Origin: Rhodococcus wratislaviensis
GTDB lineage: Bacteria; Actinomycetota; Actinomycetes; Mycobacteriales; Mycobacteriaceae
DNA: 64,000 bases
Direction: 5' to 3'
Assembly (NCBI RefSeq): GCF_900455735.1
Contig: NZ_UAUI01000022.1
Coordinates: 1 to 64,000, forward strand
The position numbers and the translations under genes were made by a program. Positions 1-8,218 of this stretch are shown one piece after another. Numbering within the stretch: the first letter of the stretch is position 1; each line of letters opens with the position of its first letter. The notes below the pieces were generated by a model. That model was not told where the DNA came from. It saw only the letters and a program-made list of their open reading frames with translations, and did not search any database.

Positions 1-949
1 GGCGATGGTCTGTTTCCCCGTCTTCGTGATGGTTCTCGGAGTGTTCACGCTGCAGGACAAGGCCACCGCCGGACTCGGGGTGGCGCGGTGGTCGGCCGCG
101 AAGAACTCGTTCCATGCGGCGGCAAAACTCATCGTGCTGCTCGCATTGGCCGGCACCGACGTGGCCGTGTCCATCGTCTCCGCGTGGGGTGCGACCGCGG
201 CGGCGGCGGCAGCGTGCATTCTGGTTGCGCTGCACCGACGATCCCGCTCCCACCCCCGGTTCCTCGCGGCACCGAACCTGCCGCCGCGCCGTGAACTGTG
301 GTCGTACTTCGGGTCGTCCTTCGGCATCACGGCGCTGTGGGCGATCGGGCCTCTCGTGGTGCCGCTGATCGTGGTCACGCAGGTCGGCGCCGAGGCGAAT
401 GCGTACTTCGCGATCGCGTGGGCGATGATCAGCGCGTTGTATCTGATGGTGCACCTGGTGGTCAGCCCGTACGTCGCGGAAGTCGCCGCCCACCCGGGCA
501 GGGTCGCGTCGCTGTCCCGCCGACTGGTGCGCACCCTCGCCGTGGTGGCGTGTGCCGGCGGGGTGGGACTGGTGGTCGTCGGCCCCCTCCTCCTCGGGGT
601 CGTCGGCGCCGAGTACCGGACACACAGCACCGGTCTGCTCTACCTCGCCGGCGTGTTCATTCCCCTGTCCGTGGTGGGCGCCGTCTACGAGGGACTGGCG
701 CGGGTGCACCGCAGGCTGACGTTGGCACTGGTCGTCCGCGGCCTCTCCACGTTGATCATCGTCGCCGGCTCCCTGATCGGCACCCGGGCGATCGGTGTCG
801 GCGGCGTCGGCTGGGCTTACCTTGCCGCCGAGGCGGTGTCGGCGCTGGTTCTGATCGGCCCGGTGATCCTCTGGCTTCGGCGGGCCCCACACGAAGGCGG
901 GTACGACGAGGTTCCCGCAGACGATCCGGGAGGTGAGCGAGTTGAGTAG
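1..949 (+). CDS. Polysaccharide flippase (Wzx/MATE-like), 5' end outside window
   Basis: This is the C-terminal part of a polytopic inner-membrane protein of the polysaccharide-transporter (Wzx, MOP superfamily) type, which flips lipid-linked oligosaccharide to the outer face of the membrane. The frame is open from the first bases and no upstream stop is visible, so the start lies outside the window. About 314 residues remain, against 400-500 in the family. Roughly eight hydrophobic segments alternate with short basic loops, for example around residues 40-75, 100-130, 135-155 and 175-200. A hydrophilic acidic tail ends the protein. The assignment rests on topology and on the sugar-biosynthesis genes downstream, because there is no catalytic motif. 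The stop codon overlaps the start of the GH16 gene, which indicates co-transcription. Confidence 0.72.
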   Translation, partial: AMVCFPVFVMVLGVFTLQDKATAGLGVARWSAAKNSFHAAAKLIVLLALAGTDVAVSIVSAWGATAAAAAACILVALHRRSRSHPRFLAAPNLPPRRELWSYFGSSFGITALWAIGPLVVPLIVVTQVGAEANAYFAIAWAMISALYLMVHLVVSPYVAEVAAHPGRVASLSRRLVRTLAVVACAGGVGLVVVGPLLLGVVGAEYRTHSTGLLYLAGVFIPLSVVGAVYEGLARVHRRLTLALVVRGLSTLIIVAGSLIGTRAIGVGGVGWAYLAAEAVSALVLIGPVILWLRRAPHEGGYDEVPADDPGGERVE

Positions 950-1778
950 ACGATCGTGGGTTCGAGCGGCCCGTGCGTCGCTGATCGGCGTGAGCGCCGT
1001 GCTGATCGCGCAGGCGGCGGCTCCACCCACCGACCTTGCAGTGCAGTCGGTCTCGTCGTACCAGAAGCAGCAGGCTCTCATGTTCGACGACTTCAACGGC
1101 CCCGCCTGGACGCCACCGAACCCTCAGTGGTGGTCGTACGACACGGGCGGCGGCGGCTGGGGCAACGGCGAGTCCCAGACCTACACGTCCGCAACCTCTA
1201 ACGTCCGACTGGACGGTGCCGGGCACCTGGTGATCGAGGCCCGTAACGACGGCGGTGAATACACGTCCGCCCGCGTGACGACGCAGGGACGCACGTCCCT
1301 CCTCTACGGTCGCGCCGAGGCTCGTGCCAAGCTCCCCCGCGGAGCAGGAATGCACCCGGCCTTCTGGCTTCTCGGCACGGACCTCGGCGTCGTCGGCTGG
1401 CCGGACAGCGGCGAGATCGACGTGGTCGAGACGATCAGCGGTGCCGGCCAGCTGTACAGCAGCGTGATCGGGCCGAGGACGACCGGCGGCGACTGGCAGG
1501 CCGGCCCGACCACCGACGTGGCGAACACCTTCGTGGACGATTTCCACACGTACTGGGTGGAGAAGGCCCCCGGCAGGGTGACGTTCGGGGTGGACGGCCA
1601 GATCACCGGCGCCGTCACCGCGGCCGGCCTCCCGCCGGACGAACGGTGGGTGTTCGACAAGCCCTTCTTCCTCCTGCTCAACGTGGCCGTCGGCGGAGAA
1701 TGGCCCGGCCCTCCCGACAGCAGCACGCCGTTCCCGGCCGCGATGGTCGTCGACTGGGTACGTGTTACCGGTGACTAG
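933..1778 (+). CDS. Secreted glycoside hydrolase family 16 (endo-beta-glucanase/laminarinase-like)
   Basis: This is an exported glycan endohydrolase or transglycosylase of the GH16 jelly-roll family. Residues 1-30 form a signal peptide (basic start, hydrophobic core, Ala-rich end). The catalytic signature GEIDVVE lies at residues 160-166, with Glu161 as expected nucleophile, Asp163 as helper and Glu166 as acid/base. The length of about 280 aa is normal for a single-domain GH16. The given start is GTG. A TTG at 942 in the same frame sits about 8 nt after GGGAGG and may be the true start. The gene overlaps the flippase by 17 bp and the next gene by 17 bp, so it probably belongs to a surface-polysaccharide operon and trims or remodels that polymer. 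The substrate cannot be read from sequence. Confidence 0.88.
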   Translation: MSELSRRSWVRAARASLIGVSAVLIAQAAAPPTDLAVQSVSSYQKQQALMFDDFNGPAWTPPNPQWWSYDTGGGGWGNGESQTYTSATSNVRLDGAGHLVIEARNDGGEYTSARVTTQGRTSLLYGRAEARAKLPRGAGMHPAFWLLGTDLGVVGWPDSGEIDVVETISGAGQLYSSVIGPRTTGGDWQAGPTTDVANTFVDDFHTYWVEKAPGRVTFGVDGQITGAVTAAGLPPDERWVFDKPFFLLLNVAVGGEWPGPPDSSTPFPAAMVVDWVRVTGD

Positions 1779-3894
1779 GTCCGCGCCTCAGCTCGACGCA
1801 CCCCAGCCCGCGGCAGTCGCGACCACGACCGACGCAGTGGAGTCCGGTCGGTACGACAGCCTCGCCCTGATGTCGGCGGCGGTCGGTGCGCTCGCACTGG
1901 CTCCGCTGTCACCGGAATTGCGCGCGATCCTGCTCGCGACGTTCGTCCTCACGGGGCCGGGACTGGCCGTGGTGACGTGGATGCGGCTCCAGGCGCCCGC
2001 CGTCGCCGCCGCGATACCCGTGACCGGTCTGTCGATGATGACGGGTTTCACCGCGGTCCTCGGCTGGGCGAATCGCTGGGTTCCCGTTCCGTTCCTGCTG
2101 ACCCTCGTCGCCGGCGTCGCCCTCTCGGCCGTTCTCCACGCGCGGCACTCGGGACGACTCGCCACTCTCGTCCCGGCCATTCCCCGGTCAACTGCAGTGC
2201 GCGGCAACGCACCCCTGCTCTGGACGCTGGCGATGCTGGGAGCCTGGCTGGCCGTCCTGCCGGGGTTGATCGACGTGCCCTACTCCGAGTTCGGCCTGCT
2301 GGCCGTCGGCACCGGGCCGGGACTCGTCCTCGTCGTCGCATCGCTGGTCGGGGCGTTCGTCTGGGCGCTGCGGAGGAACCACCTCGTCACCGCCGCGTCG
2401 ATCATCGGCGCCGTGATCGTCGTCCAGCGTGCGACCGTCAGCCTGATCACCGAAGCACCGATCTACACCTGGACGTACAAGCACATCGGCGTCGTCGACT
2501 ATCTCCAGCAGCATCAGACGCTTCCGCCACGCGGTATCGACGTGTACGGCGAATGGCCTGCCTTCTTCACGGCATTCGCGTGGTTCGGCGAGATCACGTC
2601 CGTCGATTCACTGCTGGTCGCACAATGGTTCGCCCCGGTGATCCATGCCCTGCTGGCGTTACTCGTCGGCGCCCTGGCGATGTTGCTGGGGCTGGGAATC
2701 CGGCATGCGCTCGCCGCGGCGATGATCGTCGAACTGGTGAACTGGGTCGGGCAGGACTACTTCGCCCCCCAGGCGTTCGCACTGCTCATGGCGGTCGGGA
2801 TCCTGGCGCTGCTCATCGCCTCCCGGACCTCCCACCATGCGGGCTACATCGCTCTCCTTGCGTTCGCCGCCCTCATCCCGACGCATCAGCTCACGCCGTA
2901 CTGGCTGCTCGGGGTCATCATGGCGCTGGTCGTGACTCGGCAGATCCGGCCGTGGTGGCTCCCCATCCCGTATCTCGCGATGCTCGTCGGCTATCTCGTG
3001 CCGCGCATGTACGTCGTGCTCCCGCACGGATTGTTCTCGGGCGCCAACCCCGTGGCCAACGGATCCAGCAACGTCGAGTACGCGGGTTCCCTCGGCAAGC
3101 TCTTCACGTCCACGGTGTGCCGGGGACTGTCCGCCGCGGTGATCGTGCTCGCCGTCGTCGGGATCATCGTGTGGTGGCGTCAGGGCCGGCCGTTCCTCGC
3201 ACCGGTGATCATCGCCTTCAGCTCGTTCTCCCTGCTCTTTCTGCAGAACTACGGCGGCGAGGCCATCTTCCGGGTGTACCTGTATGCACTACCCGGGTGC
3301 GCGATCCTGATCGCTCCCCTGTTCGTCGCTGCGATCACCCGCACCGGTCGTCATGTCGCGCTCCGACGGGCGACCGCGTTGGTTGCTGCGGTCGCCCTCA
3401 GCGGCGCGGCCGTCGCCGGGCTGCAAGGCTATTACGGTCTGTGGTCGCTCGTCGTGGAGTATCGGTCCCAGGTCACCCTTTTCGACGACTTGACCGCAGA
3501 CATCCACGGCCCCGCCATGATCACCAGCCTGGATTCGGCGGGATTCCCCAGCCGCGCCACCGCCGACTACGCCGATCTGGCCAAGCACGATCAGGACTTC
3601 GACACGCCGATCGTCGACCGCTGGCCGGAGTTCCCGAAGGATTTTCCCGATGCCCGCCAGTTCGAGGACATCACACTGGTTGCGGAATCGAGCAGTGCAG
3701 AAACCTTTTTCGTGTTCACGACGCAGGCACTAGACGCCATCGACTACTACCGGTACTTCACTCCGGAGGCGGTAGCGAGATTCGAGAGTCAGTTCCGGCA
3801 CAGCCCGCAGTGGTCGATCCGGCTGCAGGACGACCACACGATCGTCTATCAATTCGACCGCACCGGTTCGGGTGCCGTCAGTACCGGCGGCTGA
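1762..3894 (+). CDS. Large polytopic membrane protein, possible polysaccharide polymerase/GT-C-like
   Basis: This is a 710-residue integral membrane protein that I do not recognise by a specific motif. About 14 or more hydrophobic helices run from residue 35 to about 560, and a soluble C-terminal domain of about 150 residues follows (it starts near LFDDLTADIHG). This layout, many helices then an extracytoplasmic domain, is typical of actinobacterial polysaccharide polymerases and GT-C-type glycosyltransferases, but no clear DxD or ExD metal motif stands out. It overlaps the GH16 gene (GTG at 1762; a second in-frame GTG at 1771 is possible), so the two are probably co-translated. Role inferred from context: assembly or polymerisation of the polysaccharide exported by the flippase. 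Confidence 0.7.
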   Translation: MLPVTRSAPQLDAPQPAAVATTTDAVESGRYDSLALMSAAVGALALAPLSPELRAILLATFVLTGPGLAVVTWMRLQAPAVAAAIPVTGLSMMTGFTAVLGWANRWVPVPFLLTLVAGVALSAVLHARHSGRLATLVPAIPRSTAVRGNAPLLWTLAMLGAWLAVLPGLIDVPYSEFGLLAVGTGPGLVLVVASLVGAFVWALRRNHLVTAASIIGAVIVVQRATVSLITEAPIYTWTYKHIGVVDYLQQHQTLPPRGIDVYGEWPAFFTAFAWFGEITSVDSLLVAQWFAPVIHALLALLVGALAMLLGLGIRHALAAAMIVELVNWVGQDYFAPQAFALLMAVGILALLIASRTSHHAGYIALLAFAALIPTHQLTPYWLLGVIMALVVTRQIRPWWLPIPYLAMLVGYLVPRMYVVLPHGLFSGANPVANGSSNVEYAGSLGKLFTSTVCRGLSAAVIVLAVVGIIVWWRQGRPFLAPVIIAFSSFSLLFLQNYGGEAIFRVYLYALPGCAILIAPLFVAAITRTGRHVALRRATALVAAVALSGAAVAGLQGYYGLWSLVVEYRSQVTLFDDLTADIHGPAMITSLDSAGFPSRATADYADLAKHDQDFDTPIVDRWPEFPKDFPDARQFEDITLVAESSSAETFFVFTTQALDAIDYYRYFTPEAVARFESQFRHSPQWSIRLQDDHTIVYQFDRTGSGAVSTGG

Positions 3895-3995
3895 CAAACC
3901 AGAAACGAGTTTCGAGAACAAATAGTTCGTTTATAACGGGGAAGAGGTTTGTTTTAATCCCCAAATGTGGAAGACTGGTCTGATCGGAACCTGAG

Positions 3996-4028
3996 CCGGC
4001 ACCGTCGCCTTCGAGGCGAGTCGGCCGG
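3996..4028 (+). promoter_or_regulatory. Hairpin in the leader of the sugar operon
   Basis: A two-part stem forms in the 161 bp between the membrane-protein stop and the small ORF at 4056. The outer arms are CCGGC (3996-4000) and GCCGG (4024-4028). The inner arms are TCGCCT (4005-4010) and AGGCGA (4014-4019) around a TCG loop. No U-run follows, so a classical terminator is unlikely. The preceding 3895-3980 stretch is clearly AT-richer than its surroundings and is the likely promoter of the downstream operon. The hairpin may be a leader structure or a weak terminator for the upstream genes. Confidence 0.35.
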
Positions 4029-4055
4029 TGGGGGCCGGGGCGGGAGATCAACACG

Positions 4056-4208
4056 ATGGCGAATTCGGATGCCGCGCTCACAGCGAAGCGCGAGACCCTG
4101 ATGATTGCGGGCCAGTCCGCGCCACAGCACACCAGGCGGCGGACGGCGATGCCGTCGAGCGACATTCGACGCGGCCTCCGACAGTTACCGAGTATCGACA
4201 AGATGTGA
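4056..4208 (+). CDS. Putative 50-aa leader protein upstream of the oxygenase
   Basis: This short open frame has an ATG start, 50 codons and a TGA stop, and is preceded by GGGAG about 7 nt upstream. It encodes a basic peptide beginning MANSDAALTAKRETLMIAG and ending RQLPSIDKM, with no membrane segment or known domain. Its stop codon falls on the GAGG ribosome-binding site of the oxygenase, 10 nt before that ATG, an arrangement typical of translational coupling. It could be a genuine small protein or a leader ORF affecting translation of the sugar operon. Composition is compatible with coding but the length is too short to be sure. Confidence 0.42.
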   Translation: MANSDAALTAKRETLMIAGQSAPQHTRRRTAMPSSDIRRGLRQLPSIDKM

Positions 4209-4218
4209 GGACAGACCC

Positions 4219-5148
4219 ATGGCATTCGTTATTTCCACCGAGTCCGATGTCACGGACGAGGCCCGACGCGAGCGAATCTTCTCGGGCGAGGTGTTCTGCT
4301 TCCCGCCTCGCGACTCGATCCGCGCTTTCAGTGAATTCGCCTGGGAGTTGATCGAAGCCGCCTTCGGTGCGCACAATCCGCTGACCGCGCACGACGACCT
4401 TCCGGTCGAGGAATACGTGCGCATCCTCGGGCCACTGAAGACCGGCTTCACCCACCATCCCCATTCCAAGGAACTCCTGCGCAATGTCCTCGTGGACCTC
4501 GGGGCCGACATCACCCGGACGTACTTCGACGTGCCCAAACTGCGCGCCGTGCCCCCGGCCTCCTATCTCACCGCGGGTCTGGGATACAACTACACGCCGC
4601 ACCGCGACACCTGGTACTCCTCACCGCAGTGTCAGAACAACTGGTGGGCACCGATTCTCGGGGTGACCGACAAGAGCTGCATGGCGTTCCATCCCGAATA
4701 CTGGCAGCGGCCGACCGACAATTCGAGCGCCGAGTTCGACGCCTACGAATGGAATCGATCCTCCCGCCGCGACGCCGCGCTCTACATCAAGGAGGACCCC
4801 CGACCGCACCCGCGGCTCAGCGGACAGGATCCCGGCAGCGAGGTCCGGATCGTCGGCGAGGTCGGATCGATCCTGTCGTTCTCCGGCGCCCAACTACACG
4901 CAACGGTGCCGAACACGACCGGTCAGGCCCGATTCAGTTTCGATTTCCGCACGATCAGCCTCGACGATCTGATCGCGAAAGCGGGCCCCCCGAACGTCGA
5001 TTCCCATTCGACCGGCACCTCCGTCCGCGACTACTTGCGCGCCGACACCTACGACCGGGTGCCCGAGGAGATCGTTGCGCAATACGACCAGGGCGGCAGC
5101 ACCGACGGCGTCCTCGTGTTCGACCCGTCCGTACTCGAAGTCACGTAG
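4219..5148 (+). CDS. Fe(II)/2-oxoglutarate-type oxygenase of nucleotide-sugar operon
   Basis: A 309-residue cytosolic protein with the features of the 2-oxoglutarate/Fe(II) oxygenase fold. Candidate iron ligands are His128 and Asp130 in TPHRDTWYSSP and His227 in GAQLHATVPN. Arg238 or Arg244 in RFSFDFR would bind 2-oxoglutarate. These spacings fit the HxD...H...R pattern of phytanoyl-CoA-dioxygenase-like enzymes. ATG at 4219 was chosen because GAGG lies 8 nt upstream and a longer in-frame extension lacks a good site. The gene precedes SDR, aminotransferase, cytidylyltransferase and C-methyltransferase genes. The inferred job is hydroxylation or oxidation of a sugar or its nucleotide-linked form. 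The exact substrate is unknown. Confidence 0.7.
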   Translation: MAFVISTESDVTDEARRERIFSGEVFCFPPRDSIRAFSEFAWELIEAAFGAHNPLTAHDDLPVEEYVRILGPLKTGFTHHPHSKELLRNVLVDLGADITRTYFDVPKLRAVPPASYLTAGLGYNYTPHRDTWYSSPQCQNNWWAPILGVTDKSCMAFHPEYWQRPTDNSSAEFDAYEWNRSSRRDAALYIKEDPRPHPRLSGQDPGSEVRIVGEVGSILSFSGAQLHATVPNTTGQARFSFDFRTISLDDLIAKAGPPNVDSHSTGTSVRDYLRADTYDRVPEEIVAQYDQGGSTDGVLVFDPSVLEVT

Positions 5149-5172
5149 AACGATCACCGAGGAGCCGGTGGA

Positions 5173-6225
5173 ATGACCGACAGCACATCATCACCCATGA
5201 GAATTCTGGTCACCGGACACCTGGGCTACCTGGGCGTCGAGATGACTCCGCTGCTCGTCCGCCTCGGACACGAGGTCGTCGGCCTCGACACCGGCTACTT
5301 CGACGGTTGCGACTTCCTCGCGCCTCCCGATCCGCTACCGATGCTGGATATCGACGTCCGGGACGTCACCCCGACGGACCTCGAAGGCTTCGACGCCGTC
5401 GTCCACCTCGCCGCACTGTCGAACGATCCACTGTCCGACATCGATCCGAGCCTGACGTACGACATCAACCTCGCCGCATCCGTCCGGCTCGCGAAGGCGG
5501 CAAAGGCGGCCGGCGTCGGCCGGTTCGTGTTCTCGTCCTCGTGCAGCCTGTACGGCGCGGGCAGCGATCTCGAGCTGGACGAAGGGGCAGCCTTCAACCC
5601 CGTGACGCCGTACGGGGAATCGAAGGTGCGAGTCGAGCAGGAATTGTCCCGGCTCGCGGACGACGACTTCTCACCCGTGTATCTGCGGAACGCCACGGCG
5701 TACGGCTTCTCACGCCGCCTGCGTGCGGACGTCGTCGTCAACAACCTGCTCGGGCACGCGGTGACCACAGGCAAGGTGCTGCTGCAGAGCGACGGCACCC
5801 CGTGGCGGCCCCTCGTCCACGTCCTCGACATCGCACACGCATTCGCTCAGGTACTTGCAGCGCCGAGACAGGTCGTCCACGATCAGGCTTTCAACGTCGG
5901 GCGGGTCGGCGAGAACTATCAGGTGCTCGACATCGCGCGACTCGTCGCCGACGTCGTGCCCGATTGCGTTGTCGGACATTCCGAAGGTGCCACGTCCGAC
6001 ATCCGTGACTACCGCGTCGACTTCTCCAAGATCGAGAGAGAGCTGCCGGGTTACCGCCCCCAGTGGACCCTGCGCCAGGGAATCGAGGAGTTGTGGGTGG
6101 CGTACTCCGATGGCGGCATGACCGCGGAGCATTTCGAGGGACCGCGTTTCTTCCGGCTGAGGACCATCCAGCAGCACCTCGACCGGGGCCGGCTCGACAG
6201 CGACCTGCGCTGGTCAGCAACATGA
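5173..6225 (+). CDS. NAD-dependent epimerase/dehydratase (extended SDR)
   Basis: This is an extended short-chain dehydrogenase/reductase acting on nucleotide sugars. The Rossmann motif GHLGYLG is at residues 15-21 and the catalytic pair Tyr147/Lys151 is in YGESK, with upstream Ser residues in SSSCSLYG. The length of 350 aa is normal for UDP- or CDP-sugar epimerases and dehydratases. ATG at 5173 follows GAGGAG by about 8 nt. The stop overlaps the next ATG (ATGA). Because no other dehydratase is present beside the glucose-1-phosphate cytidylyltransferase, this enzyme may supply the 4,6-dehydratase or a reductase/epimerase step of a CDP-sugar route. The motifs alone do not decide which. Confidence 0.85.
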   Translation: MTDSTSSPMRILVTGHLGYLGVEMTPLLVRLGHEVVGLDTGYFDGCDFLAPPDPLPMLDIDVRDVTPTDLEGFDAVVHLAALSNDPLSDIDPSLTYDINLAASVRLAKAAKAAGVGRFVFSSSCSLYGAGSDLELDEGAAFNPVTPYGESKVRVEQELSRLADDDFSPVYLRNATAYGFSRRLRADVVVNNLLGHAVTTGKVLLQSDGTPWRPLVHVLDIAHAFAQVLAAPRQVVHDQAFNVGRVGENYQVLDIARLVADVVPDCVVGHSEGATSDIRDYRVDFSKIERELPGYRPQWTLRQGIEELWVAYSDGGMTAEHFEGPRFFRLRTIQQHLDRGRLDSDLRWSAT

Positions 6226-7412
6226 TCGGGCCGAGGACGGTCCCGGACGTCGAAGAGCGAGCGGCACTGCACGAGCGGGACCGAATCCCCGTTGCCGGGC
6301 CGTGGGTGACGGACCTCGAGGTCCGGTACGTCGCCGAGGCCGCGGCGAACGACTGGTACACCCACGCCGGCGAATCGGTCGGCCTCTTCGAGCGCGAGTT
6401 CGCCGACTACCTCGGAACCGAGTTCGCCGCGGCCGTGCCGCACTGCACCTCCGCGCTGCATCTCGCGATGCTCGCTCTCGGCCTGGGCCCCGGCGACGAG
6501 GTGATCGTGCCGGAATCGACGTGGGTGGCGACGGCCGCCCCCGTCACCTACGTCGGCGCGACCCCCGTCTTCGCCGACATCGACGCCGAGACCTGGTGCC
6601 TGTCACCCGATTCGCTCGCGCGGTGTATCACCTCCCGGACCGCGGCCATCGTCACTGTCGACCTGTACGGCGGAATACCGGACATGGCGGCCGTCCGGTC
6701 CGTCGCGGCCGGCATTCCCATCATCGAGGATGCCGCCCAGGCCATCGGCGGAAAGCTGAACGGTCGCTTCGCCGGCGCGCTGGGCGACATCGGAACCTTC
6801 AGCTTCCACGGCACGAAGACGTTGACGACCGGTGAGGGCGGAATGGTCGTGACGGATCGGAGCGACCTCGCGGAACGGATCCAACGGTTACGCGATCACG
6901 GTCGCACTCCGGCGGACCACCGGTTCTTCACCACCGAGGAGCTGGGTTTCAAATACAAGATGAGCAGTCTGCAGGCCGCCTTCGGACGGGCCCAGCTGGC
7001 CCGCATCGACGAACTCCTGGACAAGAAGCGGCAGATCTTCGAATGGTACGAAGAGCGTCTCGCGGACGTTCCCGGACTGGAGCTGAACCACCGGCGGAAC
7101 GGCCTCACGAACACGTTCTGGATGGTCACCGCCGTTCTCCACCCCGACTACCGTCTGCGTGCCCGCCGGATGATGGAGCTGTTCGATCTGCACTCGGTGG
7201 ACACCCGCCCCTTCCTGCCTCCCCTGAGTTCACTGCCCGCGTTCGCGGGATATCACACGGCGGCGACAGCGGCGCGTCGAAACAAGACCGCCTACGACAT
7301 CGCCTTGCGCTCGATCAATCTGCCGTCGGCACTCATGCTGACCGAAGCGCAGGTCGACCGGGTGTGCGACGTACTACACACCATTCTTCGACCAGGTAAG
7401 GAACTCTCATGA
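6222..7412 (+). CDS. DegT/DnrJ/EryC1/StrS sugar aminotransferase
   Basis: This is a PLP-dependent aminotransferase of 396 aa that converts a keto-sugar nucleotide to an amino sugar. The PLP-binding Lys199 lies in FHGTKTLTTGEGG, and the conserved EDAAQA (169-174) holds the Asp that contacts the pyridine ring. The active-site Lys is retained, so this is an aminotransferase rather than a ColD/RfbH-type dehydrase, which has His there. The ATG at 6222 overlaps the SDR stop (ATGA), and the stop at 7412 overlaps the next ATG at 7409. These overlaps show tight translational coupling through the operon. It is related to perosamine-synthase-like enzymes, but the donor sugar is not determined. Confidence 0.9.
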   Translation: MIGPRTVPDVEERAALHERDRIPVAGPWVTDLEVRYVAEAAANDWYTHAGESVGLFEREFADYLGTEFAAAVPHCTSALHLAMLALGLGPGDEVIVPESTWVATAAPVTYVGATPVFADIDAETWCLSPDSLARCITSRTAAIVTVDLYGGIPDMAAVRSVAAGIPIIEDAAQAIGGKLNGRFAGALGDIGTFSFHGTKTLTTGEGGMVVTDRSDLAERIQRLRDHGRTPADHRFFTTEELGFKYKMSSLQAAFGRAQLARIDELLDKKRQIFEWYEERLADVPGLELNHRRNGLTNTFWMVTAVLHPDYRLRARRMMELFDLHSVDTRPFLPPLSSLPAFAGYHTAATAARRNKTAYDIALRSINLPSALMLTEAQVDRVCDVLHTILRPGKELS

Positions 7413-8218
7413 AGGCCGTCATTCTCGCCGGTGGACGCGGCACTCGAATCAGCGAGGAGTCGCAGAGCCGGCCCAAGCCCATGGTCGAGATCGGTGGGCG
7501 ACCGATCCTCTGGCACATCATGAAGATCTACGGCGAAGCAGGCGTCACCGAATTCATCATCCTGCTCGGCTACAAGGGCTACATGATCAAGGAGTACTTC
7601 GCCAACTACTTCCTGCACATGTCCGACGTGACGATCGACCTGGCCACCGACACGACCAAGACGCTCTCGTCCAAGACCGAACCGTGGACCGTCACACTGC
7701 TCGACACGGGCGCCTCGACCATGACCGGTGGGCGCCTGCTGCGGGCCAAGGAGCACATCGGCGACGACGTCTTCTCGTTCACGTACGGCGACGGCGTCAC
7801 CGACGTGGACATTCGCCGGGTCGCCGAGTTCCATCGGCAGTCCGGTTCGATCGCGACGGTCACCGCCGTGCAACCGCCCGGCCGCTACGGCGCACTGCGG
7901 ATGGAGGAAGACCGGGTGCAGTTCGAGGAGAAGCCGCGTGGCAGCAGCGGCTGGGTCAACGGCGGATTCTTCGTGGCCCAACCGTCCGTCCTCGATTACA
8001 TCGACGGCGACGACACCGTCTTCGAAGGGGCCCCGCTGGAGCGGCTTTCGTCCGACGGCGAACTCTCCGCGTATCAGCACCCCGGTTTCTGGCGCGGGAT
8101 GGACACGTTGTGGGACAAGATCTACCTCAACGAACTCTGGGACAACGACAAGGCCCCGTGGAAGATCTGGAACGACGGACTGGGCTCCGAGGGGGACGAT
8201 CATGAGTACTCCCTGTAG
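7409..8218 (+). CDS. rfbF: Glucose-1-phosphate cytidylyltransferase
   Basis: This cytosolic nucleotidyltransferase makes CDP-glucose from CTP and glucose-1-phosphate, the entry step of the CDP-sugar pathway (3,6-dideoxyhexoses and branched sugars). The N-terminus MKAVILAGGRGTR carries the pyrophosphorylase signature, followed by RPKPMVEIGGRPILWHIM and the metal-binding YGDGVTD segment. The 269 aa length and the C-terminal GFWRGMDT segment match RfbF/DdhA rather than glucose-1-phosphate thymidylyltransferase. It overlaps the aminotransferase by 4 bp and the methyltransferase by 17 bp. Its presence implies that the operon makes a CDP-linked deoxy or branched sugar. Confidence 0.93.
   Translation: MKAVILAGGRGTRISEESQSRPKPMVEIGGRPILWHIMKIYGEAGVTEFIILLGYKGYMIKEYFANYFLHMSDVTIDLATDTTKTLSSKTEPWTVTLLDTGASTMTGGRLLRAKEHIGDDVFSFTYGDGVTDVDIRRVAEFHRQSGSIATVTAVQPPGRYGALRMEEDRVQFEEKPRGSSGWVNGGFFVAQPSVLDYIDGDDTVFEGAPLERLSSDGELSAYQHPGFWRGMDTLWDKIYLNELWDNDKAPWKIWNDGLGSEGDDHEYSL

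Noticed and set aside
1977-3983. A 668-codon open frame over the large membrane-protein gene
   Set aside because: Arg/Pro-rich shadow frame caused by high GC; the overlapping frame has clear membrane helices and operon context.
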